The position numbers were made by a program, and so were the translations under genes. Under the pieces are notes generated by a model, which was not told the DNA's origin, searched no databases, and saw nothing but the letters and a program-made list of their open reading frames with translations. A stretch of DNA of 64,000 nucleotides from Chelativorans sp. J32 (GTDB lineage: Bacteria; Pseudomonadota; Alphaproteobacteria; Rhizobiales; Rhizobiaceae): assembly GCF_000518985.1 (NCBI RefSeq), contig NZ_JAEQ01000016.1:52924-116923 (forward strand). The letters run 5' to 3'. Shown one piece after another: positions 7,461 to 15,962 of the stretch. The stretch's first letter is position 1. Each line of letters starts with the position of its first letter.

Positions 7461-8807
7461 ATGAGCAATCGGCAATTGAAGTTAGGGCTCAGCCTGGTGT
7501 CGAACGGAACACATCCGGCAGGCTGGAGACTGCCGGAGGCCCGCGCCGATGCAGCGCTTGATTTTGCATTGTGGAAGGAAATGGCTCAGGCAGCCGAGGC
7601 GGCAAAGATCCATTTCATCTTTCTTGCCGATGGTATCGCGGTGCGCACTGCGGCGAGCGATGACGACGCGTTGAGCTATAGCGGTCGCATCGATCAGTTT
7701 GAGCCGCTGACCCTCATTGCCGGCCTTTCAGCCGTGACCGAACGCATCGGCTATATCGCAACTGCCTCCACGACCTATAACGAGCCGTATCACGTCGCGC
7801 GCAAGTTTGCCTCGCTCGATCATATCAGCGGCGGTCGTGTGGGCTGGAACGTCGTCACATCCTGGAGCGAGGCGGAGGCGAAGAATTTCAGCCGTGAGAA
7901 GCACCTTGAACACTCCATCCGCTACGGACGTGCGGAGGAATTTGTGGATGTGGTGCGCGGGCTCTGGGATAGCTGGGAGGATGATGCCTTCTGCCGCGAT
8001 AAGGCGAGCGGTCGCTATTTCGATCCTGCGAAGATGCATGTCCTCAACCACGTGGGGGAGGATTTCTCGGTTCGCGGACCTTTGAACATCGCCCGTCCAA
8101 TCCAGGGATACCCGGTGATCGCGCAGGCCGGATCTTCGGAGCCCGGGCAGGAGCTTGCCGCCCGCACGGCGGACCTGATCTACACCGCTAAGCAGAGGCG
8201 GGAAGATGCGGCGGCGTTCTACCAAAGCGTCAAGGGCCGCTTCCCGAAATATGGCCGCTCGCCTGACGCTGCCCTGCTAATGCCCGGCATCATGCCCGTC
8301 ATTGGGCGCACGATGGAGGAGGCCCGGGAAAAATACGAACGCATCCAGAACCTGATCCATGCGAAAGTCGGCCTTGCCATGCTGGCCCGCACATTCGGGG
8401 ACCTTTCCGGATACCCGCTCGACGGTCCCCTCCCAGACAATCTTCCGGTGCTCGATGGCGTTAAAAGCCATCGTGATCCGCTTCTGCGCATGGCACGGGA
8501 GGAAGATCTTTCCATTCGCCAGCTCTACATGCGGGTCACCGGAGCGGCTGGTCATCTGCAGCTCTGTGGTACTCCGGAAAGCATCGCTGACACGATGGAG
8601 GACTGGTTCAACGCCGGCGCCTGCGACGGCTTCAACATCATGGCTCCTTTTTTCCCGGACGGCCTCTACGAGTTCCTGGATCAGGTTGTGCCGGTATTGC
8701 AACGCCGTGGCCTCTTCCGCTCAGATTACGAAGGCAAGACGCTGCGCGAGAATCTGGGGCTCGCTCGTCCGGAGCATCCTGCGAACAGAATCAGAAACTC
8801 TGCGTGA
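7461..8807 (+). CDS. FMNH2-dependent monooxygenase, luciferase-like (NtaA/SnaA/DszA group)
   Basis: A 448-residue bacterial-luciferase-fold monooxygenase of the two-component type, which uses reduced FMN from a separate reductase. Diagnostic stretches are KIHFIFLADG, FEPLTLIAGLSAVTERIGYIA, HVARKFASLDHISGGRVGWN, and PVIAQAGSSEPGQELAARTAD for flavin phosphate binding. Relatives oxidise nitrilotriacetate, EDTA, pristinamycin, dibenzothiophene sulfone and pyridine. The start is ATG 7461 with GAGAGGG upstream; the frame extends to 7371 but without similarity. Flavin reductases at 11558 and 14307 are natural partners. It heads an operon with a binding protein and probably gntR, under site C. Substrate unknown; an N- or S-containing small molecule is likely. 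Confidence 0.88.
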   Translation: MSNRQLKLGLSLVSNGTHPAGWRLPEARADAALDFALWKEMAQAAEAAKIHFIFLADGIAVRTAASDDDALSYSGRIDQFEPLTLIAGLSAVTERIGYIATASTTYNEPYHVARKFASLDHISGGRVGWNVVTSWSEAEAKNFSREKHLEHSIRYGRAEEFVDVVRGLWDSWEDDAFCRDKASGRYFDPAKMHVLNHVGEDFSVRGPLNIARPIQGYPVIAQAGSSEPGQELAARTADLIYTAKQRREDAAAFYQSVKGRFPKYGRSPDAALLMPGIMPVIGRTMEEAREKYERIQNLIHAKVGLAMLARTFGDLSGYPLDGPLPDNLPVLDGVKSHRDPLLRMAREEDLSIRQLYMRVTGAAGHLQLCGTPESIADTMEDWFNAGACDGFNIMAPFFPDGLYEFLDQVVPVLQRRGLFRSDYEGKTLRENLGLARPEHPANRIRNSA

Positions 8808-8898
8808 TAAGACGCTGAAAGGCTCCCGGCGATCTTCGGATCGCCGAAACGCCTCGATCTCGTGAACAATTAAAACTGGGGAACACTGAGGAGTAATC

Positions 8899-10548
8899 AT
8901 GAGAAAGCGCGACGAATTCGATGCCGCTGCAGCCTGCCTATCCCGCCGGGCTGTTCTGCAAGGCCTTGCAGCCCTGTCCGCTACGCCTTTCTTGTCGATA
9001 CCGGGCTTGGCCTTGGCCGCTGACGGGCCGCGATACGGCGGGACATTCCTCGTCGGGTCAGGCAGCGAGCCGCGGCACCTCAATCTGAATATCACGACCG
9101 ATGCCGCTACGAAGCTCATCTCGAACCCGGTGCTCAGCAAGCTCATTGGCCTGAAAACCGACTTCACGCCAGCACCCGACCTGGCGAAATCTTGGGCAGT
9201 CTCAGAAGACGGCCTGCTCTATACCTTTACGCTTGAGGAAGGCGTGAAATGGCACGACGGAAAACCCTTCAGTGCCGAAGACGTCAAGTTCACCTTCGAA
9301 AAAGTGCTTTTTGAATTCCACAATATCGGCAAGGCGCTCGGCCAATATGTGGAAACCATCGAGACGCCGGATCCGGCAACTGTCATCTTCAAGCTGAAGT
9401 CACCCAACGACGTTTTTCTGACCTTCATCGCGAGCCAAAGCTACATTCAGCCGAAACATCTTTATGACGGCACCGACGTCATGACGAATCCGGCCAACAC
9501 CGCGCCGGTCGGTACGGGGCCGTTCAGGTTCTCCGAATGGTCACGCGGTCGCGAAGTGGTGCTCGTCCGCAACGAGGACTATTTCCGCAAGGATCGCCCC
9601 TATGTCGACCGCATCGTGTCGCGCTTCATTCCGGAAGCGTCATCGCGTGTGCGGGCTCTGGAAGCGGGCGAAGTCGATTATCTGGCTTACTTCGATCTGC
9701 CGCCCTCCATGGTAGCGACGCTGCGGGAAAATCCGAATATCACGGTGGTTGGCGAAGGGCACAACGCCTGGGGCTCGATCGTCGAGCTCATGATGAATCT
9801 CGACAGGGCGCCATATAACGACGTGCGGGTCCGTCAGGCGATCACTCATGCCATCGACCGCCAGTTCATCATCGACAAGGCAAATTTCGGCCTCAGCAAG
9901 GTGGCGACGGGTCCGATCTCCAGTCAGATCGGGTGGGCCTACAATCCCGAGACCCGCCAATATCCCTATGATCCCGAGACGGCCAACAAGCTTCTCGACG
10001 AGGCGGGCATTGCCAGGGACAGCAATGGCATACGCTTCAAGGCCGGAATCGTTGTCACTCGCACCATCGAGGCAAATGTAAAGACGGCGCAGATCATTGC
10101 CGAGCAGCTCAAGGCAGTCGGCATCGACGCGCAGGTTCGGGCGATCGATGACGCTTCGTCTAGTGAGGCCGTCTATATCAAGCGCGATTTCGATATGTAT
10201 GTGCAGAGCCTTACCACCGGGCCCGATCCGGCAATGGGCATGCAGCGCCAGTATATCTCGAGCAATATCCGTCCGGTCCCTTTCACCAACGGAATTGGTT
10301 ATCGCAACCCCAAGGTCGACGATCTCCTGACGAGGGCAGCTTCCAACCCGGACCGTGCAAAACGCGCGGAGCTTTACAAGGAGGTGTCAGAGGTGCTCTG
10401 CGATGATGCCGCGCTCGTGTGGCTCTACGAGAATGCTGCCTTCTCGGCCTACAATCCCGCTTTCGGCAATCTGCATAGCTGGGCGGCGGAATCGAACTAC
10501 AATTACGGCGATGTCTACTGGAAGGAAGGCGAGGAAAGCCGGGCCTAA
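8899..10548 (+). CDS. ABC transporter substrate-binding protein, DppA/OppA family (SBP_bac_5)
   Basis: A 549-residue periplasmic binding protein. The N-terminus has LSRRAVLQGLAALSA, a twin-arginine-like signal, with a cleavage region near LALAADG. The family motifs GLLYTFTLEEGVKWHDGKPFS and APVGTGPFRFSEW are clear, and the length is typical. The ATG at 8899 follows GAGGAGTAATC. It is the likely capture component for the permeases at 5192-7112 and the fused ATPase at 12607. A strong hairpin follows the stop, which often allows high expression of binding-protein genes. Confidence 0.92.
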   Translation: MRKRDEFDAAAACLSRRAVLQGLAALSATPFLSIPGLALAADGPRYGGTFLVGSGSEPRHLNLNITTDAATKLISNPVLSKLIGLKTDFTPAPDLAKSWAVSEDGLLYTFTLEEGVKWHDGKPFSAEDVKFTFEKVLFEFHNIGKALGQYVETIETPDPATVIFKLKSPNDVFLTFIASQSYIQPKHLYDGTDVMTNPANTAPVGTGPFRFSEWSRGREVVLVRNEDYFRKDRPYVDRIVSRFIPEASSRVRALEAGEVDYLAYFDLPPSMVATLRENPNITVVGEGHNAWGSIVELMMNLDRAPYNDVRVRQAITHAIDRQFIIDKANFGLSKVATGPISSQIGWAYNPETRQYPYDPETANKLLDEAGIARDSNGIRFKAGIVVTRTIEANVKTAQIIAEQLKAVGIDAQVRAIDDASSSEAVYIKRDFDMYVQSLTTGPDPAMGMQRQYISSNIRPVPFTNGIGYRNPKVDDLLTRAASNPDRAKRAELYKEVSEVLCDDAALVWLYENAAFSAYNPAFGNLHSWAAESNYNYGDVYWKEGEESRA

Positions 10549-10563
10549 ACTTGCAGGACCTTT

Positions 10564-10590
10564 CCCCGTGGCGCCGGTAGTGCCACGGGG
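10564..10590 (+). terminator. hairpin after the binding-protein gene
   Basis: CCCCGTGGC (10564-10572) pairs perfectly with GCCACGGGG (10582-10590) around a nine-base loop. The following ATTAACCCCC has no U-run, so it may be a stabilising or partial terminator between the binding protein and gntR rather than a full stop. Confidence 0.5.
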
Positions 10591-10626
10591 ATTAACCCCC
10601 GGTCGACCCAGATTGACGCAAATTCC

Positions 10627-10640
10627 TATACAATATACGA
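10627..10640. promoter_or_regulatory. candidate GntR operator, site D (autoregulatory)
   Basis: TATACAATATACGA, the most complete copy of the shared motif, lies 67 bases upstream of the TTG start of gntR. A TTGACG at 10613-10618 just upstream could be a -35. This placement suggests that the regulator controls itself. Confidence 0.45.
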
Positions 10641-10706
10641 AATTTGTCAGCGAAGCCGGCGAAGCAGACCATATTTTAGAACGGCAATTTCGAGTAGGAG
10701 AGCGCA

Positions 10707-11462
10707 TTGGCGGGCAAGGAAAGAGCTGGCAGACAACCGGCGATATCACGCAGGACCGGCAGCAGGACACGCATTGTTTCCAAGGAACCTATACACGAAC
10801 AGATACTGCCTCATATCCGGCGAGATATCGTCCTCAATCGCTGGGCTCCCGACGAGCGTCTGCCGGAGATGGAACTGTGCGAGGAATTCGGCGTATCGCG
10901 TACGCCGCTGCGTGACGTGCTGAAGATCCTTGAGGTCGAAGGCCTCGTCACGCTCGTCCCGCATATCGGTGCAGTCGTGACCCCTCTCAACACGCCTGAT
11001 CTGGCCGAAAAGCTGGAAGCGATGAGCGGTCTGGAGCAGATTTCTGCGATGAAAGTGGCCGAACTGCAACCGCCGGCGGCGCTGAAGCAGATAAAGCGCC
11101 TGCACAAGGCCATGGAAGAGGCGGCGAAAAACGGCCAGACGACCAAATATTACGCGCTCAATGACGAGTTTCATCGCGCTGTCGTCCTTGGCAGCGGCAA
11201 TGCGACAGTCGCCAAGATGCATGAAACGGTGATGTGGCATGTCAGCCGCGCCCGCAATTACGCGAACGAACGCGAGCCGCTGAATCAGAGTGCGGCGGAA
11301 CATCACGACGCAATTGTTGACGCCCTCGAAAGGGGTGATCCGGAAGGGGCCGCGCGCGCCATGCGGGAACACCTAGCCGAAGTCATTGTCAATGTCCTTG
11401 AGCGCGTGGCGCGCCCCGCCGCTCGCGGGGGCGATCGCGAGATCAAAGATTCCGCGGCATAA
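10707..11462 (+). CDS. GntR-family transcriptional regulator (FadR/FCD subfamily)
   Basis: A 251-residue regulator. The N-terminal winged helix (about 28-95) includes LPEMELCEEFGVSRTPLRDVLKILEVEGLV, and the C-terminal all-helical FCD ligand domain (about 105-235) includes the metal/ligand-site pattern LNDEFHRAVV and the later EHHDAIVDALERGD. A TTG at 10707 with TAGGAG six bases upstream is the best start. Regulators of this class usually repress adjacent catabolic genes and release DNA on binding a carboxylic acid metabolite. Four copies of a TATACAATAT-like motif in nearby promoters are its likely targets. Confidence 0.9.
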   Translation: MAGKERAGRQPAISRRTGSRTRIVSKEPIHEQILPHIRRDIVLNRWAPDERLPEMELCEEFGVSRTPLRDVLKILEVEGLVTLVPHIGAVVTPLNTPDLAEKLEAMSGLEQISAMKVAELQPPAALKQIKRLHKAMEEAAKNGQTTKYYALNDEFHRAVVLGSGNATVAKMHETVMWHVSRARNYANEREPLNQSAAEHHDAIVDALERGDPEGAARAMREHLAEVIVNVLERVARPAARGGDREIKDSAA

Positions 11463-11471
11463 AATGCCGCG
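11453..11471 (+). terminator. hairpin overlapping the gntR stop codon
   Basis: CGCGGCAT (11453-11460) and ATGCCGCG (11464-11471) form a perfect 8-bp stem with a three-base loop; the gntR TAA lies at 11460-11462. No U-run follows, so it is more likely an intercistronic processing or attenuation structure than a terminator. Confidence 0.4.
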
Positions 11472-11557
11472 ACAACCAGGGGATGACCACCGGATCGTCG
11501 CGCTCTTCTAACAAAGATAATAACCCGGCGCGGCCAGAAGCCTCCAAGAGGGAGTAA

Positions 11558-12553
11558 ATGAAAGATTCGAAAATTCCGGAACTCCTCGAACAGGGTAATC
11601 CGGCCGAAGATCCGAAAAAATTCCGTAGGACACTAGGGCAGTTCGCGACCGGGGTCACAGCCATCACCACGGCAACGCCGGAGGGTCCCGTTGGCGTAAC
11701 CGCCAATTCCTTCTCCTCCCTCTCGCTCGACCCCCCGCTCGTGCTCTGGTCGATCGCGCGTACTTCGCGCAGCTTCGAGGCCTTCAGGAACTCAAGCCAT
11801 TTCGCTGTCAGCATTCTTGCCGAAAACCAGATCGACGTTTCGCAAAAACTCTCAAGTTCGAGCGAAGACAAATTCAGCGATCTCGAATGGAACGCCGGCA
11901 TTGGCGGCTCACCAATTATCGCTGGAGCGCTGGCGACAATCGAATGCGTGACGGAAACGATCCATGATGGCGGCGATCACATCATCCTTGTTGGCCGCGT
12001 GCTGCATCACCGGCGCTTTGCGGGCAAGCCGCTGCTCTATGCGCAAGGTCAGTACGGCGTCGTTGACGAGCATCCGGCATTCCGAGCGGCCGACAGCATT
12101 GTAACGCCGACCGAACATGGCCAATCGCTGGAAGAGCAACCGCTGACCACGTTGCTCTATCTAGCGCACCATTATTCCTCAGCGGCGTTCGACCGCCATC
12201 GACGCGAGGAAAATATTTCGCTTGCCCAGAGCCGCATCCTGTCCGAGTTGAAACGTCACCCGCGCCTTTCCAAACAGGCGCTGACGGACCGCGTTTATCT
12301 GACCGAGGAAAAGGTAGCGGACGCTCTCGCTCAGCTTTCCGAACGCTCGCACGTGGAAACCGACAGTGCGGGATTGTTATCGCTTACGGAGTCGGGGCAT
12401 GCACTTGCCCGATCCATCCGGCGGCGCGTAGCCGCTTATGAAGCCGAGCAGTTCGCTGGCATTCCGGTGGAAAGGCTTGCCATCACGCGGGACGTCCTGA
12501 TCCGTTTCATCGACGGGCTGGCCAACCCCAATGAGACGGATCACGCGGCATGA
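11558..12553 (+). CDS. flavin reductase with C-terminal MarR-like domain (HpaH C1-type)
   Basis: A 331-residue fusion. Residues about 20-170 are a flavin-reductase domain (FRRTLGQFATGVTAITT, GVTANSFSSLSLDPPLVLWSI, GDHIILVGRV) that would make FMNH2 from NAD(P)H. Residues about 190-325 resemble a MarR winged helix (LAQSRILSELKRHPRLSKQALTDRVYLTEEKVADALAQL). The same architecture is known in the C1 reductase of p-hydroxyphenylacetate hydroxylase from Acinetobacter baumannii, where the C-terminal domain binds the substrate and releases autoinhibition. The ATG at 11558 follows GAGGGAG. By analogy this protein may supply FMNH2 to the monooxygenase at 7461 only when the pathway substrate is present. 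Confidence 0.85.
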   Translation: MKDSKIPELLEQGNPAEDPKKFRRTLGQFATGVTAITTATPEGPVGVTANSFSSLSLDPPLVLWSIARTSRSFEAFRNSSHFAVSILAENQIDVSQKLSSSSEDKFSDLEWNAGIGGSPIIAGALATIECVTETIHDGGDHIILVGRVLHHRRFAGKPLLYAQGQYGVVDEHPAFRAADSIVTPTEHGQSLEEQPLTTLLYLAHHYSSAAFDRHRREENISLAQSRILSELKRHPRLSKQALTDRVYLTEEKVADALAQLSERSHVETDSAGLLSLTESGHALARSIRRRVAAYEAEQFAGIPVERLAITRDVLIRFIDGLANPNETDHAA

Positions 12554-12606
12554 GAATAGGAAGCTGCGCGAAAACGAACGTGATTGCGTAACCGAAGGTG
12601 ACGACG

Positions 12607-14241
12607 ATGACGAGCAAAAGCCAGGCCGCTGTTCAGCCGCTCCTCTCGGTGCGCGACGTGACGATCAACCTGCCCGTCGGCATGGAACGCAACTATGCGG
12701 TGAAGAATATCAACTTCGATCTCAAGGCTGGGGAGATCCTCTGCATTATCGGAGAGTCCGGTTCGGGAAAGTCGGTCACCGCGCAAGCTGTCATGGGCAT
12801 TCTGTCACCCGTGATGCGTATCGCCGGCGGCGCTATTCATTTCAAGGGCATGAATCTGCTCGAGGCGGACAAGCAGACCTTGCGGGATTTGCGTGGGCGC
12901 GCAATCTCGATGATCTTTCAGGATCCGCTCTCTTCGCTCAATCCCGTGATGACCATTGGCGAGCAGATCACCGAGGTTATGGCGGCGCATAATGTTGGTA
13001 CGCCTGCAAGCAGGAAGACAAAGGCGATAGCCCTCCTGCAAGAGGTAGGCCTTCCCGATCCAAATGTCCTCGTCCACCAATATCCGTTCCGCCTTTCCGG
13101 CGGCCAACGTCAGCGCGTGATGATTGCCATGGCGCTGGCGCTCGATCCCGATATCCTGATCGCCGACGAGCCGACCACTGCCCTTGATGTGACGACGCAG
13201 GCACAGATCCTGGAACTGATCCGCACCATTCAGCGCCGCAAGAACACTGGCGTCCTGTTTATCACTCATGATTTCGGCGTCGTGGCGGAGATCGCCGACC
13301 GAGTGATCGTGATGGAGAAGGGCCATCTGGTAGAGCAGGGCCCCGCCTCAAAGGTTCTGAACGCACCGGAGCATCCTTATACCCGCCGGCTCATCGCGGC
13401 GGTGCCGAAAATGGCGGAAGGGGATCGCGAACAGGAAAAAGAACCTGAGATCGTCCTGGAGACGCGCAATCTGTGCAAAGTCTACCACAGCGGTGGTTTT
13501 CTCAGCCGCACACGCACGGTGAGGGCAGTCAACGACGTCAATCTTGCGGTGCGGAAGGGGCAGACGCTCGGCATCGTCGGCGAAAGCGGTTCGGGCAAAT
13601 CCTCTTTGGGTCGGCTTCTCGTGAAGCTCATGGATAGCGACAGCGGCCAAATCCTGTTCAACAACAGGGACATCGCAGCTCTGTCAGAAGACCAGTTCCG
13701 GCCCATGCGCCCTTATATCCAGATGATCTTCCAGGATCCCTTCGCCTCGCTTAACCCGCGTCACACGATTGGGAGGATTCTTACGGTCGGGCCGATGGCG
13801 CACGGTATCAGCCAAGTCGAATGTAAGGCGAAGGCCCTGCGTTTGCTTGAACTCGTTGGGCTCGATGCTGGCGCGTATGATCGTTACCCTCACGAGTTCT
13901 CCGGCGGGCAACGCCAGCGCATCGGCCTTGCACGGGCCCTTATGTTCGATCCGCTCGTGCTTGTGGCGGACGAGGCGGTATCTGCCCTCGACGTCTCGAT
14001 TCAGGCGCAGATTCTTGAGCTTCTCGCCAAAATCCAGGATAAAATGAAAATCGCGATGATCTTCATTACACATGATCTTCGCATTGCTAGCCAGTTCTGC
14101 GACGAGATCGCGGTGATGTATAAGGGCGACGTGGTCGAATATGGTCGCCCGTCTCAAATATTCCATGCGCCACAAAACAACTATACGCGCCGGCTCATCG
14201 CTGCCATTCCGGCCAAGGAGTGGAAGCCGGCGGCCGCCTGA
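12607..14241 (+). CDS. Dpp-type ABC transporter ATPase, DppD-DppF fusion
   Basis: A 544-residue protein with two complete ABC ATPase domains. The first has Walker A GESGSGKSV, signature LSGGQRQRVMIA and Walker B ILIADEPTTALD. The second has GESGSGKSS, FSGGQRQRIGLA and VLVADEAVSALD, with Ala for the usual Pro. ATG 12607 is preferred over the GTG nine bases upstream because GAAGGTG is at proper distance. It would energise the permeases at 5192-7112 with the binding protein at 8899, so this importer is spread over two divergent units. It lies between the two flavin-reductase genes. Confidence 0.9.
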   Translation: MTSKSQAAVQPLLSVRDVTINLPVGMERNYAVKNINFDLKAGEILCIIGESGSGKSVTAQAVMGILSPVMRIAGGAIHFKGMNLLEADKQTLRDLRGRAISMIFQDPLSSLNPVMTIGEQITEVMAAHNVGTPASRKTKAIALLQEVGLPDPNVLVHQYPFRLSGGQRQRVMIAMALALDPDILIADEPTTALDVTTQAQILELIRTIQRRKNTGVLFITHDFGVVAEIADRVIVMEKGHLVEQGPASKVLNAPEHPYTRRLIAAVPKMAEGDREQEKEPEIVLETRNLCKVYHSGGFLSRTRTVRAVNDVNLAVRKGQTLGIVGESGSGKSSLGRLLVKLMDSDSGQILFNNRDIAALSEDQFRPMRPYIQMIFQDPFASLNPRHTIGRILTVGPMAHGISQVECKAKALRLLELVGLDAGAYDRYPHEFSGGQRQRIGLARALMFDPLVLVADEAVSALDVSIQAQILELLAKIQDKMKIAMIFITHDLRIASQFCDEIAVMYKGDVVEYGRPSQIFHAPQNNYTRRLIAAIPAKEWKPAAA

Positions 14242-14306
14242 TTGTCAGCGCTGATCAAACGGGCCGACTTCCACAGTACACAGGCGGCGAAGTTGAGGAG
14301 GCAAGC

Positions 14307-14810
14307 ATGACCCAGTCGGACAGGTCTGCGAATATCGACATCGGCACCTTCTGGAAAGCGCTTGGTGCTCGCGCCATCGGCTCGGCCGTCGTCGCGGCAA
14401 GGGATCAATCCGGCCCGGCCGGCTTTCTCGCACTCTCCGCCACGCATCTCTGCGCCTCACCGCCAATCTTGATGGTGTCGATCAGCTGCCGGACCAGCGC
14501 CCTGTCGACCATTCTCAACAGCGGTCACTTCTCCATCAACTATCTTGCTGAGGATGATTTCGCTGTTGCAGAGACATTCGGCGGCAAGGGGCCGCTCACA
14601 GGTGCCCACCGCTTTGTCGAAGGGCGTTGGACTACGCTTTCCACCGGCGCGCCTATCCTGAAGGGCGCCGTTGGAGCGCTGGATTGCCGGCTCGAAGAAA
14701 CGATCGAAAGGTATGAAACCATCGTCGCGCTCGGCCGGCTTGTTGACTTTACCCTCGATGGACTCGACCGCCGGCCACTCGTAAGTTTCGCCGGCCGCAT
14801 GGGCCTTTGA
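14307..14810 (+). CDS. flavin reductase-like FMN-binding protein
   Basis: A 167-residue protein of the flavin-reductase domain family: GTFWKALGARAIGSAVVAA, GFLALSATHLCASPPILMVSIS, FSINYLAEDD and ALDCRLEETIERYETIVALGRL. It is a single domain without the MarR extension of the reductase at 11558. ATG 14307 with GAGGAG upstream fixes the start; the longer frame from 14220 overlaps the ATPase gene. It could be a second reductase for the luciferase-like monooxygenase or a small flavin-dependent oxygenase component. The family is broad, so the exact role is open. Confidence 0.75.
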   Translation: MTQSDRSANIDIGTFWKALGARAIGSAVVAARDQSGPAGFLALSATHLCASPPILMVSISCRTSALSTILNSGHFSINYLAEDDFAVAETFGGKGPLTGAHRFVEGRWTTLSTGAPILKGAVGALDCRLEETIERYETIVALGRLVDFTLDGLDRRPLVSFAGRMGL

Positions 14811-14845
14811 GCACGTCCGGGGCGGCGAGACTTCATGGAGGTCCT

Positions 14846-15895
14846 ATGAAAATGACGTTCACGCAAGAAAGGCTCGGCGAACTCAGGCGGCAGTTCGGCG
14901 AAAACGACGGTGGGACGATGCTCACGCCAGAGTATCAAAGGATCGCCGAAAAGATCTTCAGCGCGGGAGGCCGAAGGCCTGCTCCCTATTCTGGGATGCC
15001 GACGCTGCTCGACGCACCGTACGGCAGCGTCGAAGCGCTCCCCGAACTGCAGGTCGCGCTCTACGGCGTCCCTATGGATCTAGCCGTGACCAATCGGAAC
15101 GGCTCACGCTTCGGCCCGCGCGCTCTGCGGGCAATAGAGCGCATAGGCCCCTACAACGATGCGCTGGGCTGCGCGCCCGTTCACGAGATGGCGGTTGCCG
15201 ATATCGGTGACGTCCCATTCCGCAGCCGCTTCGACCTTAAGCAAAGCCACGAAGATATCGAGCACTTCGTTTCGCGGATCGTGGCTGACGGCGTCATTCC
15301 GCTCGGTGTTGGCGGCGACCACTCGATAACCCATCCCATCCTGCGGGCGGTTGCACGAGAGGCGCCCGTCGGCCTGATCCATATAGACGCCCATTGCGAT
15401 ACAGGTGGCCCTTACGAAGGCGAACGCTTCCACCATGGTGGTCCTTTCCGAAACGCGGTTCTCGACGGTGTGCTCGACCCGACCCGCACGATACAGATCG
15501 GCATCCGCGGCTCGGCAGAATACATTTGGGAGTTCTCGAAGATTTCGGGAATGACTGTCATTCACGCGCGCGACGTTTCCCGCCTGGGCCTCGATGCCAT
15601 TATCGCCCGCGCCCGAGAAGTGGTCGGCGATGGCCCGACTTACTTTTCCTTTGACATCGATAGCCTGGATCCGGCTTTTGCACCGGGAACCGGAACGCCT
15701 GAGGTTGGCGGGTTGACCACACGAGAGGCGCTGGAACTCATCCGAGGCATGCGCGGCCTTAATCTCGTTGGTGGGGACGTGGTCGAGGTCGCCCCAGCCT
15801 ACGACTCGACGACCAACACCGCGCAGAATAGTGCACAAATGCTCTTTGAGATACTTAGCCTGATGATGTTTAGCCCATCGCTCAAGATCCGGTGA
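14846..15895 (+). CDS. ureohydrolase (agmatinase/arginase family)
   Basis: A 349-residue binuclear-manganese hydrolase that releases urea or a related product from guanidino compounds. All metal ligands are visible: His159 in GVGGDHS, Asp181/His183/Asp185 in HIDAHCD and the pair in SFDIDSLDPAFAPGTGTPE. ATG 14846 follows TGGAGG. The family covers agmatinase, guanidinobutyrase, guanidinopropionase, formimidoylglutamase and proclavaminate amidinohydrolase, and sequence alone does not choose. As last gene of the FMN-monooxygenase cluster it suggests that a guanidine or amidine group is removed from the imported compound. Confidence 0.85.
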   Translation: MKMTFTQERLGELRRQFGENDGGTMLTPEYQRIAEKIFSAGGRRPAPYSGMPTLLDAPYGSVEALPELQVALYGVPMDLAVTNRNGSRFGPRALRAIERIGPYNDALGCAPVHEMAVADIGDVPFRSRFDLKQSHEDIEHFVSRIVADGVIPLGVGGDHSITHPILRAVAREAPVGLIHIDAHCDTGGPYEGERFHHGGPFRNAVLDGVLDPTRTIQIGIRGSAEYIWEFSKISGMTVIHARDVSRLGLDAIIARAREVVGDGPTYFSFDIDSLDPAFAPGTGTPEVGGLTTREALELIRGMRGLNLVGGDVVEVAPAYDSTTNTAQNSAQMLFEILSLMMFSPSLKIR

Positions 15896-15900
15896 GCGCT

Positions 15901-15935
15901 GGGATAAAAGGGTGGCGCCAGAGAAGGCGGCCACC
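15901..15935 (-). terminator. rho-independent terminator of the ThDP enzyme gene
   Basis: On the minus strand GGTGGCCGCC (15935-15926) pairs with GGCGCCACC (15919-15911) with one bulge, followed by CTTTTAT. It lies 28 bases beyond the stop at 15963 and fits a classical terminator in the gap between converging genes. Confidence 0.6.
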
Positions 15936-15962
15936 ATTGTGTAGGCAACGTACTGAGGATGC

